Position numbers and translations under genes: made by a program. A model generated the notes under the pieces. That model was not told the origin of the DNA and searched no databases. It worked only from the letters and a program-made list of their open reading frames with translations. Below, in pieces: positions 1-6,441 of a stretch of DNA of 8,058 nt (positions are counted from its first letter, which is position 1; the number at the start of each line of letters is the position of its first letter). Where the stretch lies: assembly GCA_903905665.1 (NCBI GenBank), contig CAIVHJ010000299.1:1-8058 (forward strand), in the 5' to 3' direction. The DNA comes from an uncultured Phycisphaerales bacterium (GTDB lineage Bacteria > Planctomycetota > Phycisphaerae > UBA1845 > CAIVHJ01).

Positions 1-278
1 ATCGGAAGAACCATGTGGCGACGGATCAAATCGTGAGGCAACAATTCGACAGCTTCTTTGTCGATGGTTTCCTGGCTCAGATCGATGAACGGCATATCAA
101 ACTGTGATGCCAACGCCTTATACACGTCGTCTTCGCTGCACGTGCCCATCTCGACCAGCGCTTCTCCCAATCGCTTGCCGTGAGTCGTGGCATACTCCAG
201 CGCGTCCTGCAACGCATTGGCGTTGATGGTTCCCCAGCGGAACAGTATCTCACCCAGTTTTCGTTGTTTCCGCGCCAT
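1..278 (-). CDS. PilB/GspE-type secretion or pilus ATPase, N-terminal MshEN domain (partial)
   Basis: The first 92 residues are visible; the rest lies beyond the window edge. The start is the ATG at 276-278, preceded on the minus strand by a GAGGTG ribosome site 6 bases upstream. The protein begins MARKQRKLGEILFRWG and contains two tandem 24-residue repeats of the MshEN type (R-L-G-x2-L-x3-G ... L-x3-L-x2-Q). Residues 36-59 match the motif well, with R36, L37, G38, G45, L56 and Q59. Residues 7-30 are a weaker copy with K7 for Arg and A30 for Gln. A PFIDL segment and a conserved-looking LLPHDLIRRHMVLP follow, as in PilB/GspE/MshE N-terminal domains. In this family the domain precedes a hexameric AAA-like ATPase that powers type IV pilus extension or type II secretion at the inner membrane, and it can bind cyclic di-GMP. 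The ATPase core is not visible, so a stand-alone MshEN protein cannot be excluded. pilB and gspE cannot be told apart from this fragment. Confidence 0.85.
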   Translation of the reverse strand, partial: MARKQRKLGEILFRWGTINANALQDALEYATTHGKRLGEALVEMGTCSEDDVYKALASQFDMPFIDLSQETIDKEAVELLPHDLIRRHMVLP

Positions 279-330
279 AATATTCACCTCACTCCCGGTG
301 TACCCGGATTCGCATCTCACCTATCTCGCA

Positions 331-396
331 TCAAACGACCATGCCCCACCAACTCACCGCTCCCGAATCCAGCCCAATGCCCTCAGGCGATCTCAT
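331..396 (-). CDS. Possible 21-residue leader peptide with strong ribosome site
   Basis: On the minus strand an AAAGGAGAGG sequence (402-411) lies 5 bases before an ATG (394-396). The ATG opens a 21-codon frame (MRSPEGIGLDSGAVSWWGMVV) that ends in TGA at 331-333. The stop overlaps another ATG (TGATG), which opens only four codons. A further 8-codon frame (289-315) ends next to the ribosome site of the ATPase gene. The ribosome site is better than that of many real genes in the window, but the peptide is too short to judge and has no recognisable family. It could be a leader peptide, a decayed gene remnant or chance. It lies upstream of and in the same direction as the ATPase gene. Confidence 0.25.
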   Translation of the reverse strand: MRSPEGIGLDSGAVSWWGMVV

Positions 397-411
397 TTCA
401 ACCTCTCCTTT

Positions 412-889
412 GGGCAAATAGCGCGAACCACTCAAGGTCATCCCATATTCGGGATTAAAGAAAATCACCCGGCCGGAGGCGCCCGGTAGTATTCATCATG
501 GAATTGTATCCGTCGAAACTGCCGACTTCAAGCCTTTATCCCAAAGGGAGTTAAGTTTGAGACTTTAACATGCCTCTCAGGTATTATTCCCGTCACGGAT
601 TGTCCAATCAAATGCTCCCGGCATTACTCCGCAATCCATCAAAACCGACTTCAACACTCATCCCACGTCTTCCTCAACTCCCGGTTTCTTCCCGTTCCTG
701 CCGGTTCCTGTCTCCTCCTTCATCAATCGTTGAGGAGATCGCCGTTTTTTCTCTCCCGACCCTCAATCTTCCCTCACCCTTTTATAACATGCTCCTATTT
801 ATTTCCATCCGGAAGTCCATGAAACCCAGAACGAGGATGCCTGTTTGGGGATATTGACAGATTCCCCGACATACCCTTTCTATTGCCAC
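412..889. other. Gene-free stretch, pyrimidine-rich on the plus strand
   Basis: I find no convincing gene here. A 95-codon open frame at 570-857 has no ribosome site and a Ser/Pro/Leu/Arg composition typical of non-coding sequence. The plus strand is visibly rich in C and T from about 600 to 780. A short interrupted inverted repeat (GTTAAGT at 550-556, ACTTTAAC at 562-569) and a 5-bp stem (ATCCC at 440-444, GGGAT at 451-455) are the only structures seen. The 5' regions of the divergent ATPase and small-protein genes presumably lie in this spacer. Confidence 0.5.
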
Positions 890-918
890 TTGCATAACTT
901 ATTGTTCCGGCCTATACT
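890..918 (+). promoter_or_regulatory. Candidate sigma-70-type promoter of the small exported protein cluster
   Basis: TTGCAT (890-895) and TATACT (913-918) are separated by exactly 17 bases, close to the bacterial housekeeping consensus. They sit about 70 bases before the first small gene, giving a plausible 5' leader of about 60 bases. A second -35-like box, a perfect TTGACA, lies at 854-859 but lacks a good -10 at the right distance. The call is by consensus only. Confidence 0.5.
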
Positions 919-985
919 TTCGCAGACAAGATTGCCCCAGATGCGGAAGTCCAACGAGTGCTTGCGTATTGTGAGGAGGCCCCGA

Positions 986-1222
986 ATGTCCGACCGAGTG
1001 AAACGCTGGTTGATGCTTGCGCTCCTGACTGCCGGTGGAACGGTTCTTTTTCAGGGCAATTGGGCCGCCTGTACGCGGTTTACTGCCGACTGGACTGCGA
1101 CATCTGCAAACTGGTGCTTCGTATTCGATTGCCAGAACGGGATCTACGGCGGATTGATTGACCCCTGTGCGGGTAGTAATCCGTTACTTGTGGATTGCCC
1201 GGCTACGACCGCCACACCATAA
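986..1222 (+). CDS. Small exported Cys-rich protein, 78 aa, unknown function
   Basis: The start is the ATG at 986, with GAGGAGG at 973-979 six bases upstream. The frame remains open further upstream to 845, but that extension lacks a ribosome site and crosses the promoter. The N-terminus is a classic export signal: basic MSDRVKRW, then a hydrophobic LMLALLTAGGTVLF core and FQGNWAAC. C29 could be a lipidated cysteine in an atypical lipobox (WAAC), or signal peptidase I could cut near it. The short mature part has four further cysteines (C44, C49, C61, C71) and Trp residues, with a CQNGIYGGLIDPC segment. Four cysteines in an exported protein suggest two disulfides. The gene is first of three small genes in the same direction. 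I do not recognise a named family; similar small proteins seem common in planctomycetes, but that is recollection, not a search. Confidence 0.75.
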   Translation: MSDRVKRWLMLALLTAGGTVLFQGNWAACTRFTADWTATSANWCFVFDCQNGIYGGLIDPCAGSNPLLVDCPATTATP

Positions 1223-1266
1223 TTTCTTTCGTGTTTGAACTGTCTTGATGTTGTGAGGAAACTCCA

Positions 1267-1548
1267 ATGAAATGTTCCGGACGCATGCAGGCAGTGATGG
1301 GTGTACTTGCAGCGGGATCGATGCTTTGGGCGATTGGCGGGACGTGTCATGACGTCGCCACATACGTTAATCCCTGCGGGACCATACTAAATTGTGACCC
1401 TGTGCAATGGGAGTTGGCGATCGCCAATACTGAGTATCCCGACTGGAGCATGGATCCGACCTGCTCCATCCCCTATCAATGCGGTGCAAATCCCTATAGT
1501 CAGTTGTCCGGCGGTATCACTGGTTACGGTCCTGGACCGCGCCCCTGA
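1267..1548 (+). CDS. Small exported Cys-rich protein, 93 aa, unknown function
   Basis: The start is the ATG at 1267, with GAGGAAA at 1255-1261 five bases before it. The N-terminus is a signal sequence (MKCSGRMQAVMGVLAAGSML, then WAIGGTC). C27 is the first cysteine after the hydrophobic core and could be lipidated, although IGGTC is not a textbook lipobox. The mature part has exactly four more cysteines (C37, C43, C66, C72) in the segments NPCGTILNCDP and MDPTCSIPYQCG, followed by a Gly/Pro-rich tail ending GPGPRP. The layout (signal, junction Cys, four Cys) matches the preceding 78-aa protein, and NPCGTILNC resembles its NWCFVFDC, so the two look like distant paralogues. The 44-base gap and shared direction suggest co-transcription. 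Function is unknown; an outer-surface or periplasmic role is inferred only from the signal. Confidence 0.75.
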   Translation: MKCSGRMQAVMGVLAAGSMLWAIGGTCHDVATYVNPCGTILNCDPVQWELAIANTEYPDWSMDPTCSIPYQCGANPYSQLSGGITGYGPGPRP

Positions 1549-1663
1549 GACAACTATCCCGGATTTGTTTCAGCGATTTCGACGTTTGAGTCGATAAAAT
1601 CCACTGTGTATGCCATAGTTAGTTCAAGGTCTGAAACTTCGTACGGATGAACAGGTGAAACGA

Positions 1664-1819
1664 ATGAGCAGAAAACGTTGTTTTCAAATCGTGTACTTGG
1701 CGATGTGCGGTGGGTGTCTGCTGCAAACGGGAGGATGCGATATGTCATCGCTCCTCGGTTCGGCGGTCAGCCTCGGAATCAGTGCTTTGCTGTCGCTCTT
1801 GCTGGGCGTCCAGCTCTAA
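1664..1819 (+). CDS. Very small putative lipoprotein, 51 aa
   Basis: The gene is only 51 codons plus TAA and is easily missed by length filters. The ATG at 1664 is preceded by AGGTGA at 1653-1658. The protein starts MSRKRCFQIVYLAMCGGCLL: a basic n-region and a hydrophobic core, then LQTGGCD, a lipobox-like site with C25 as the probable lipidated residue and Asp at +2. The remaining 26 residues (MSSLLGSAVSLGISALLSLL and so on) form a continuous hydrophobic/amphipathic helix. The product is therefore likely a membrane-anchored micropeptide with a second membrane-active helix. It is the last gene of the small exported protein cluster and is followed 36 bases later by a strong terminator. The 115-base gap before it could hold its own promoter, but I see only weak boxes. 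A toxin-like hydrophobic peptide is an alternative reading; nothing beside it looks like an antitoxin. Confidence 0.65.
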   Translation: MSRKRCFQIVYLAMCGGCLLQTGGCDMSSLLGSAVSLGISALLSLLLGVQL

Positions 1820-1854
1820 TCGTATTTCCGCCCCCGCATCAACCTGATTTAACA

Positions 1855-1890
1855 AAGCAGCACCACGCTCGCGTGGTGCTGCTTATTTTG
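1855..1890. terminator. Bidirectional intrinsic terminator
   Basis: The left arm, AAGCAGCACCACG (1855-1867), pairs perfectly with CGTGGTGCTGCTT (1872-1884) around the tetraloop CTCG. TTATTTTG follows on the plus strand. On the minus strand the same hairpin is followed by TTTGTTAAAT. It sits between the end of the plus-strand small-gene cluster and the end of the minus-strand FHA gene, so it can stop transcription from both sides. Confidence 0.85.
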
Positions 1891-1921
1891 CAAATACCCC
1901 TATCGCATCAATCCCGAAGAA

Positions 1922-4258
1922 TCACTTCCACCATCGTTTTTTCTTCGCCGTTTCACCATTGCGATCATGCGACAATTTCAATTCAGACCGAATCTGTTCC
2001 ACCAGTTCAACGTCCGATTTTCTCGTTTCCCCAAGCCGCCGCAAGAGGCGAAATCGCTTCCGTACTTCGGGTTCCAATTTGACAACATCCACTGCGACGG
2101 TCGGCGCTCCGACCGTCGAATGCTCCATCTCCGGTTCCGCAACTTCCGGCTGATCCGAATCGAGGATATCACTTGAAGGCTCCGTTTCGGCAGGATTAGG
2201 CGCAATCGATTGGATTGGCGCATCGCGCAAAACCTCTTCGACCATCCGTCGCGCTTTCTTTTCAAGATCGTTGACGACCGTCCGAATCCGTTTCTGCGTC
2301 GAATCCATCGCCCCTACCGGTTCCAGCGACGCTTCTCCCGATGCCGGGCCCCCACTTTCAACGGAAGTCGTCCCGGAAACATCGGGAACCGGCGGTACGA
2401 CGGAAGGAGACACCGTCACCGGCGTATTGACGGTCACGTGGAATACTTCGGTTGCTTCCGTCAGGAATTCGCCGAATCGCTCGATCACTCCCCATCGTAT
2501 CCCCTGTTCCTGTTCTTTTTGGCTCAGCTGCTCAAACAAGCCCCGACATTTTTCCTCATATTCACCGAGCGATTTCTTCCCTTGTTCGACCGCCTCTTTC
2601 TGCCGATCCAGTTCCGCCTGTGCCACTACCATCGCGTCCTGTCGCGGCTGCCAACTGTGTTCCTGATCCTGAATCTGCGCCTGACGTTTTTCAAGGTCCT
2701 CGGACCACTTTTGCACTTGATCCCGCTGGGCCGTGATTTCCCGCCGATCCCGCTCGATGCACAACCGCTCCTCGCTGATCGACGCGCGAATATCCTCCAA
2801 CTCACGGCGCTGATTCTCATATTGATCCGCAAAACGCTGGACTTCTTTCTCCCGGGCATCCAATTCGGTCGCCAGTGTCGTCAACTTCGTACATCGGGCC
2901 TGCAGCTCGGTCTCCCGCCTTCCCAGGTCCATCTGCATCTTCTTCAATTCGTCTTTTCGAGTCTCAAACTCGGCCTCGATGCCTTCCACCCGCGCGCTCC
3001 GAGCTGCCAGCTCATCCGCGCGTCCCTGCAACTCTTCCGCCAACTGCGTCAGCATCCGTTCCTTGTTCTGCAAATCCTGAAACCGAACCTGCATCTGGTT
3101 CTGCTCGATCGTCAACCGCTTCTTCCAGTCGTTCATCTGGCCCCACGAGCGCGCAATGTCCTCCTGGAACGACAAGATTTTGTGCTCCAGCATGCCCAGT
3201 TCCGACTCCACCTCCATCGCCGCCGGCTCCTTCATGGCTGGAGGGATATCCGGAATCTGAACCGGCCCGTTGTTCAGAAACGGATGGACTTGTTCGCCCG
3301 TACCGGATTCTGTCGCGTCCTCAACCGATTCGGATTGGGGAGCGATCTCTGGAGCAGTGGTTTCATCAATTGTTTGGGGTTCCATAGCCTCTTCCTTACG
3401 GCAAAAAGACGAATCCGGTCGTTCTTCCGTGTAAACCATCAAATCGGTATCTCCGATGGTCACCGTATCCTGATCCCGCAAAACCGCCAATTTTCGAACG
3501 TTGTGGTTGACCTGCAGGGGAACTTCGCTTCCCACGTCATAAATGCAAACGCCCAGAGGCGTTGCAAACAACACGCTCTGGGCCACCGGCATTCGATCGT
3601 CCTCGAGACAAATCGGCGCCGATTGCTTCCGACCGATGACTACTACTTTCTCATCAACTCGCCATCTCGCATGTGTCGCTTTTTGAATCACCACCAAATG
3701 ATTACCGGATTTCAACGGATGAATCGATCGGTTCCCCTTGGCCGAAGCCGTGGGAGCGGGACGCGTTCGTTCGATCCGAATCAGAAAAGCGGTATGACCC
3801 ACGCGAACCGCATCACCGTCATGCAAGACCCGCGTCCGATTCACTGGCTGCCCGTTCACATGCACGCCCGCCGACGTGAACAAATCGACCAGCACAATTT
3901 CCTCGCCGGTGTTGACGATCACCGCATGGGACCGCCCCACCGCCGGATCGTTGAACCGAATATCGGCGTGCACATGCGAACCGATCAAGCTGGCCGGTTC
4001 CTTGAGTACCCATGTTCGTTCCTTGGCGGTCCCCTCTTTGGCAATGGCGCGGACCACGATTCCGTGGCCCACCAAAGTCGGTACCGCACTTTCGGTGTTT
4101 GAAGTTGACCCCGTCACTTGTTCCCCCTTTGCACCCGGCGTGAGATTCGAGCGTGCCCGTTCACAGAGACGTGGCCAAGCCGATGAATCCGCGTCCGATA
4201 TCCGGAGAGAATCAACGTGCGGAGAATCCGTGTCGGCTTCGTCGCGTGTCCTTCTCAT
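1922..4258 (-). CDS. Tandem FHA-domain and coiled-coil protein, 778 aa
   Basis: I chose the ATG at 4256-4258 because GGAAGGA (4271-4277) lies upstream, though its 12-base spacing is long; a GTG start at 4282 would add 8 residues. Residues about 66-164 form an FHA domain (LIGS ... DPAVGRSHAVI ... VDLFTSAGVHVNG ... LHDGDAVRVGHTAF). Residues about 187-278 form a second, more divergent one (VVVIGRKQ ... VLRDQDTVTIGD). A Glu/Pro-rich linker leads to a long, charged, heptad-like region at about 352-584, strongly predicted by eye to be coiled coil. A Pro/Val/Ser-rich stretch, a short helix (EKKARRMVEEVLRD) and a basic tail ending KKKRWWK follow. No signal peptide or membrane segment is seen, so it is probably cytoplasmic. 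FHA domains normally bind phosphothreonine, but key contact residues are missing in both copies here, so a scaffold role is inferred. The gene is divergent from surE and ends before the shared terminator. Confidence 0.85.
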   Translation of the reverse strand: MRRTRDEADTDSPHVDSLRISDADSSAWPRLCERARSNLTPGAKGEQVTGSTSNTESAVPTLVGHGIVVRAIAKEGTAKERTWVLKEPASLIGSHVHADIRFNDPAVGRSHAVIVNTGEEIVLVDLFTSAGVHVNGQPVNRTRVLHDGDAVRVGHTAFLIRIERTRPAPTASAKGNRSIHPLKSGNHLVVIQKATHARWRVDEKVVVIGRKQSAPICLEDDRMPVAQSVLFATPLGVCIYDVGSEVPLQVNHNVRKLAVLRDQDTVTIGDTDLMVYTEERPDSSFCRKEEAMEPQTIDETTAPEIAPQSESVEDATESGTGEQVHPFLNNGPVQIPDIPPAMKEPAAMEVESELGMLEHKILSFQEDIARSWGQMNDWKKRLTIEQNQMQVRFQDLQNKERMLTQLAEELQGRADELAARSARVEGIEAEFETRKDELKKMQMDLGRRETELQARCTKLTTLATELDAREKEVQRFADQYENQRRELEDIRASISEERLCIERDRREITAQRDQVQKWSEDLEKRQAQIQDQEHSWQPRQDAMVVAQAELDRQKEAVEQGKKSLGEYEEKCRGLFEQLSQKEQEQGIRWGVIERFGEFLTEATEVFHVTVNTPVTVSPSVVPPVPDVSGTTSVESGGPASGEASLEPVGAMDSTQKRIRTVVNDLEKKARRMVEEVLRDAPIQSIAPNPAETEPSSDILDSDQPEVAEPEMEHSTVGAPTVAVDVVKLEPEVRKRFRLLRRLGETRKSDVELVEQIRSELKLSHDRNGETAKKKRWWK

Positions 4259-4313
4259 AAAATGTAAGATTCCTTCCAACACCGGGCAAATCGTTGTCGG
4301 CGTTTGGGAAACC

Positions 4314-4344
4314 TTGCAGCCTGTAACGTCCGCGGCTATATAAT
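4314..4344 (+). promoter_or_regulatory. Candidate promoter of surE
   Basis: TTGCAG (4314-4319) is followed by TATATAAT (4337-4344). The spacer is 17 bases to TATATA or 19 to the perfect TATAAT. It lies 32 bases before the surE start codon in the 118-base divergent gap. The TATATA core is palindromic and might also serve the FHA gene, but I see no matching -35 box for that strand. Confidence 0.5.
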
Positions 4345-4376
4345 CGTCGGCGAATTCGGACCTTGGGTGAAGTTAG

Positions 4377-5114
4377 ATGCGAATCCTACTGACCAACGAC
4401 GACGGGTTTGAGTGTGATGGACTCAAAGCACTCTGCGACTGGGCAAAAACGCTCGGCGAGGTCTGTATCGTCGCCCCCGACGGCCCCCGAAGTTATTGCG
4501 GTCATTCGGTGACTTCCAGCCGCTCTATCAGTGTTGAAAAACACTCCGACGGGTTTTGCGATCCGTTTTTTGTGTGCGACGGAACGCCTGCGGATTGCGT
4601 CCGCATCGCCTTACACCACTTGAAGATCGGCCCGTTTGATCGCGTGTTTTCCGGAATCAATCGGGGTGGAAATCTCGGAATGGATGTTTGGTATTCTGGA
4701 ACCGTCGCCGCCGCACGCGAAGCGGCTTTGCATGGTGTGCCCGCTATTGCTTTTTCTCAACTCATTCGACCCACATGGTCCGATAACTGGTCACTGTCAA
4801 CCCGATGGGCCGAGTCCGCTTATCAGGCGATCACCGAGAGATATCGCACGCTCCCGATGCTGACGAATATCAACCTGCCGGATATCTCCAATGGTGGAAC
4901 ACTGCTGGGCATCCGATTTTGTCCTCTGGCAAACACACCGCTCAACATTGATTTCGAAATCACCGCCGCGCCCAACGACGATCGAACGGAACTCCTCTGC
5001 CGCAATCCATACTTTGACCGATGTGTCCCCCCCGAAACCGACTATGACTTGCTCATGCGCAACTTCATTACGATTACCCCGCTTTCGACGGATCAAACAC
5101 TAAAGAAATATTAA
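4377..5114 (+). CDS. surE: 5'/3'-nucleotidase SurE (survival protein E)
   Basis: SurE is a metal-dependent phosphatase that dephosphorylates nucleoside 5'- and 3'-monophosphates and, in some species, short polyphosphate. It is cytoplasmic and oligomeric. The 245-aa length is normal for the family (about 250). All signature elements are present. MRILLTNDDG at the N-terminus carries the metal ligands D8 and D9. S39 lies in the APDGPRSYCGHSVT loop, where the usual Gly-Ala-Ser context is replaced by YCGHS. GTPADCV is at 69-75. SGINRGGNLG carries the ligand N95, and YSGTVAAAREA is followed by GVPAIAFS. The C-terminal TDYDLL ... ITITPL (221-236) matches the family's ending. The start is the ATG at 4377, with only a weak GGGTGA-like ribosome site just upstream. 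The gene appears monocistronic, divergent from the FHA gene and convergent with the next gene, so I see no operon partner (no pcm or rpoS neighbour). Confidence 0.95.
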   Translation: MRILLTNDDGFECDGLKALCDWAKTLGEVCIVAPDGPRSYCGHSVTSSRSISVEKHSDGFCDPFFVCDGTPADCVRIALHHLKIGPFDRVFSGINRGGNLGMDVWYSGTVAAAREAALHGVPAIAFSQLIRPTWSDNWSLSTRWAESAYQAITERYRTLPMLTNINLPDISNGGTLLGIRFCPLANTPLNIDFEITAAPNDDRTELLCRNPYFDRCVPPETDYDLLMRNFITITPLSTDQTLKKY

Positions 5115-5150
5115 ACCACACTATTGATCCCAGTCATCCGTTTGTGGTTT
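5113..5150 (-). terminator. Inverted repeat spanning two convergent stop codons, possible terminator
   Basis: AAACCACA (5113-5120) and TGTGGTTT (5143-5150) form a perfect 8-bp stem with a 22-base loop. On the minus strand it is followed by the T-rich TAATATTTCTTTAG, which lies inside the last codons of surE; on the plus strand no T-run follows. It overlaps the stop codons of both convergent genes. The long loop makes it a weak terminator candidate. Confidence 0.35.
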
Positions 5151-6323
5151 GAGAATTCCTCGCGCCTGAAGTACATCCGCTTCAGAAATAATGTGGGTCT
5201 CCCCACATTTCGGACACTGTGCGACAAATTTGGAACTATCCTTGGTCGGATATCCCGCCTCTTTATCCAGGAGCGGAACCAGTCCGGATTGCCGACAAGC
5301 CGGACATGCAACATAACTCAGGGCCGCACGTGCCTCTTTCAACTGCCGATCGATATCCCGGTGCGCCCCTGGAGACAGACTTTCCCCCGGAACCACCCCT
5401 GTTTTGTGATAGACCGGTAATAAAAACGAAGTCTGATAATCCAATCCTGGAGCATCGGTCGTTACCTCTAATTCCCAGTATTGCGGAAACCGATCAGACA
5501 GGCGCGTTTCCAGACTCCAGGCTGGAGGCAATTGAAATCGCAGTTGAACAGATCGTACGTTCAAAGTCGATTGCTCGAAACGATGTTCAACGCGAGACGA
5601 AAAATTCTCGAAACGCTCGACAGACTTGTCTCTTATTTCTTCCTGAACACATCGCAAAACAGCAGAGACTGATTCGACCTCGCCCAAACCCCTCGGACAC
5701 TCCATCTGAACATCTAATGCCTCCCCCAGAAAATATGGAAAACGAGAGAAGGTCAAATAACTTCGACCATACTTCCACCATTGCCTCATATACTGAAACA
5801 TTTCGTATATAAACTTCAAAATTAAGATGTCCAGAACGCCAGCAATAATAAATCCATAACCTTCATGGTGAACGGCGTAAGCGCGGTACGCAAACCAGTT
5901 AACAGGTAAGGACACGAGGGCAACAAAACGCACATTAGCAAATGCTCGCCAGAAATAAAAACCATTGTCATCAAATACACTTGAGTGATCCCAACGATAA
6001 TCATACAACCATGGTTGGCCGAGATAACGACGACGGAGCAACAACCTACGAATCCACGCCTGGACGCCGACACACCCCTGTTCGGTCAGCGCGATCCCAG
6101 TCCCATAGATGAGCATTGTCACAAAACTAATCACCCATCCAGGACCCGAAGAATCCGACACTGAGGACTCTAAGATGCTTCCAGAACCGGTTAGGGGGAC
6201 GAAAATTCGGCGCACAGCTTCTGCAATCGTCAAAATTGTAAAACCAAGAAAGATAGCCCCGGGGCTTGAAAGAGTCCGTTCACAACGACCCTCTGGATAC
6301 AAGAAGACATCGAATATGTTCAT
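5121..6323 (-). CDS. Four-segment membrane protein with C-terminal zinc ribbon, 400 aa, unknown function
   Basis: The start is the ATG at 6321-6323, with GGAG about 8 bases upstream; a GTG 36 bases further out is possible but has a poorer ribosome site. Four likely membrane segments lie near residues 22-42, 62-81, 128-148 and 156-176. Between the second and third is a basic, Trp/Tyr-rich cytoplasmic-looking loop (WIRRLLLRRRYLGQPWLYDY). A soluble domain of about residues 190-310 follows, with SRFPYFLGEALDVQMECPRG, SVSAVLRCVQEE and YWELEVTTDAPGLDYQTSF, which reads like a beta-sandwich. The C-terminus carries CPAC (C340, C343) and CPKC (C370, C373), a typical zinc ribbon. The soluble segments resemble an uncharacterised membrane family seen in planctomycetes and other large-genome bacteria; I cannot name it with certainty. 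It may be a sensor or assembly factor, but no catalytic motif is visible. It is convergent with surE, with a 6-base gap. Confidence 0.75.
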   Translation of the reverse strand: MNIFDVFLYPEGRCERTLSSPGAIFLGFTILTIAEAVRRIFVPLTGSGSILESSVSDSSGPGWVISFVTMLIYGTGIALTEQGCVGVQAWIRRLLLRRRYLGQPWLYDYRWDHSSVFDDNGFYFWRAFANVRFVALVSLPVNWFAYRAYAVHHEGYGFIIAGVLDILILKFIYEMFQYMRQWWKYGRSYLTFSRFPYFLGEALDVQMECPRGLGEVESVSAVLRCVQEEIRDKSVERFENFSSRVEHRFEQSTLNVRSVQLRFQLPPAWSLETRLSDRFPQYWELEVTTDAPGLDYQTSFLLPVYHKTGVVPGESLSPGAHRDIDRQLKEARAALSYVACPACRQSGLVPLLDKEAGYPTKDSSKFVAQCPKCGETHIISEADVLQARGILKPQTDDWDQ

Positions 6324-6412
6324 TGGCACACTCCGGCCCCGATTCAAGAAACTTGACACACATCAACAATATCTTTCTGAATCGCTGCATTCTATTACAA
6401 TTTAACGAATAA

Positions 6413-6441
6413 TTTATAAGAACCAATGAATCCATGATCAA
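6413..6441 (-). promoter_or_regulatory. Candidate promoter of the zinc-ribbon membrane protein
   Basis: On the minus strand TTGATC (6436-6441) and TATAAA (6413-6418) are separated by 17 bases in a locally AT-rich stretch about 90 bases before the start codon. The -35 box touches the stop codon of the upstream glycosyltransferase fragment, which would make this gene independently transcribed. The call is by consensus only. Confidence 0.4.

Noticed and set aside
180..489. Two overlapping plus-strand frames of about 92 and 100 codons
   Set aside because: They start inside the minus-strand ATPase gene and continue into non-coding sequence; composition and lack of ribosome sites mark them as chance.
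570..857. 95-codon open frame on the plus strand in the gene-free stretch
   Set aside because: No ribosome site, Ser/Pro/Leu/Arg-rich composition with no hydrophobic core pattern or motif, and it runs towards the promoter region of the small-gene cluster.
854..884. Perfect TTGACA box as main promoter of the small-gene cluster
   Set aside because: No acceptable -10 box at 16-18 bases; the TTGCAT/TATACT pair further down is better balanced.
845..985. 47-residue N-terminal extension of the 78-aa exported protein
   Set aside because: It would bury the signal sequence in mid-protein, lacks a ribosome site and spans the best promoter candidate; the ATG at 986 has GAGGAGG at ideal spacing.
2210..4102. 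630-codon open frame on the plus strand, antisense to the FHA/coiled-coil gene
   Set aside because: It has Arg/Leu/Phe/Pro-rich sequence without domains and no ribosome site, and it mirrors a well-supported gene on the other strand. Long antisense frames arise easily opposite coiled-coil genes poor in certain codons.
5219..5812. 197-codon plus-strand frame opposite the zinc-ribbon gene
   Set aside because: It is antisense to a well-supported gene, has no domain or ribosome site, and its composition is rich in Pro, Arg and Ser.
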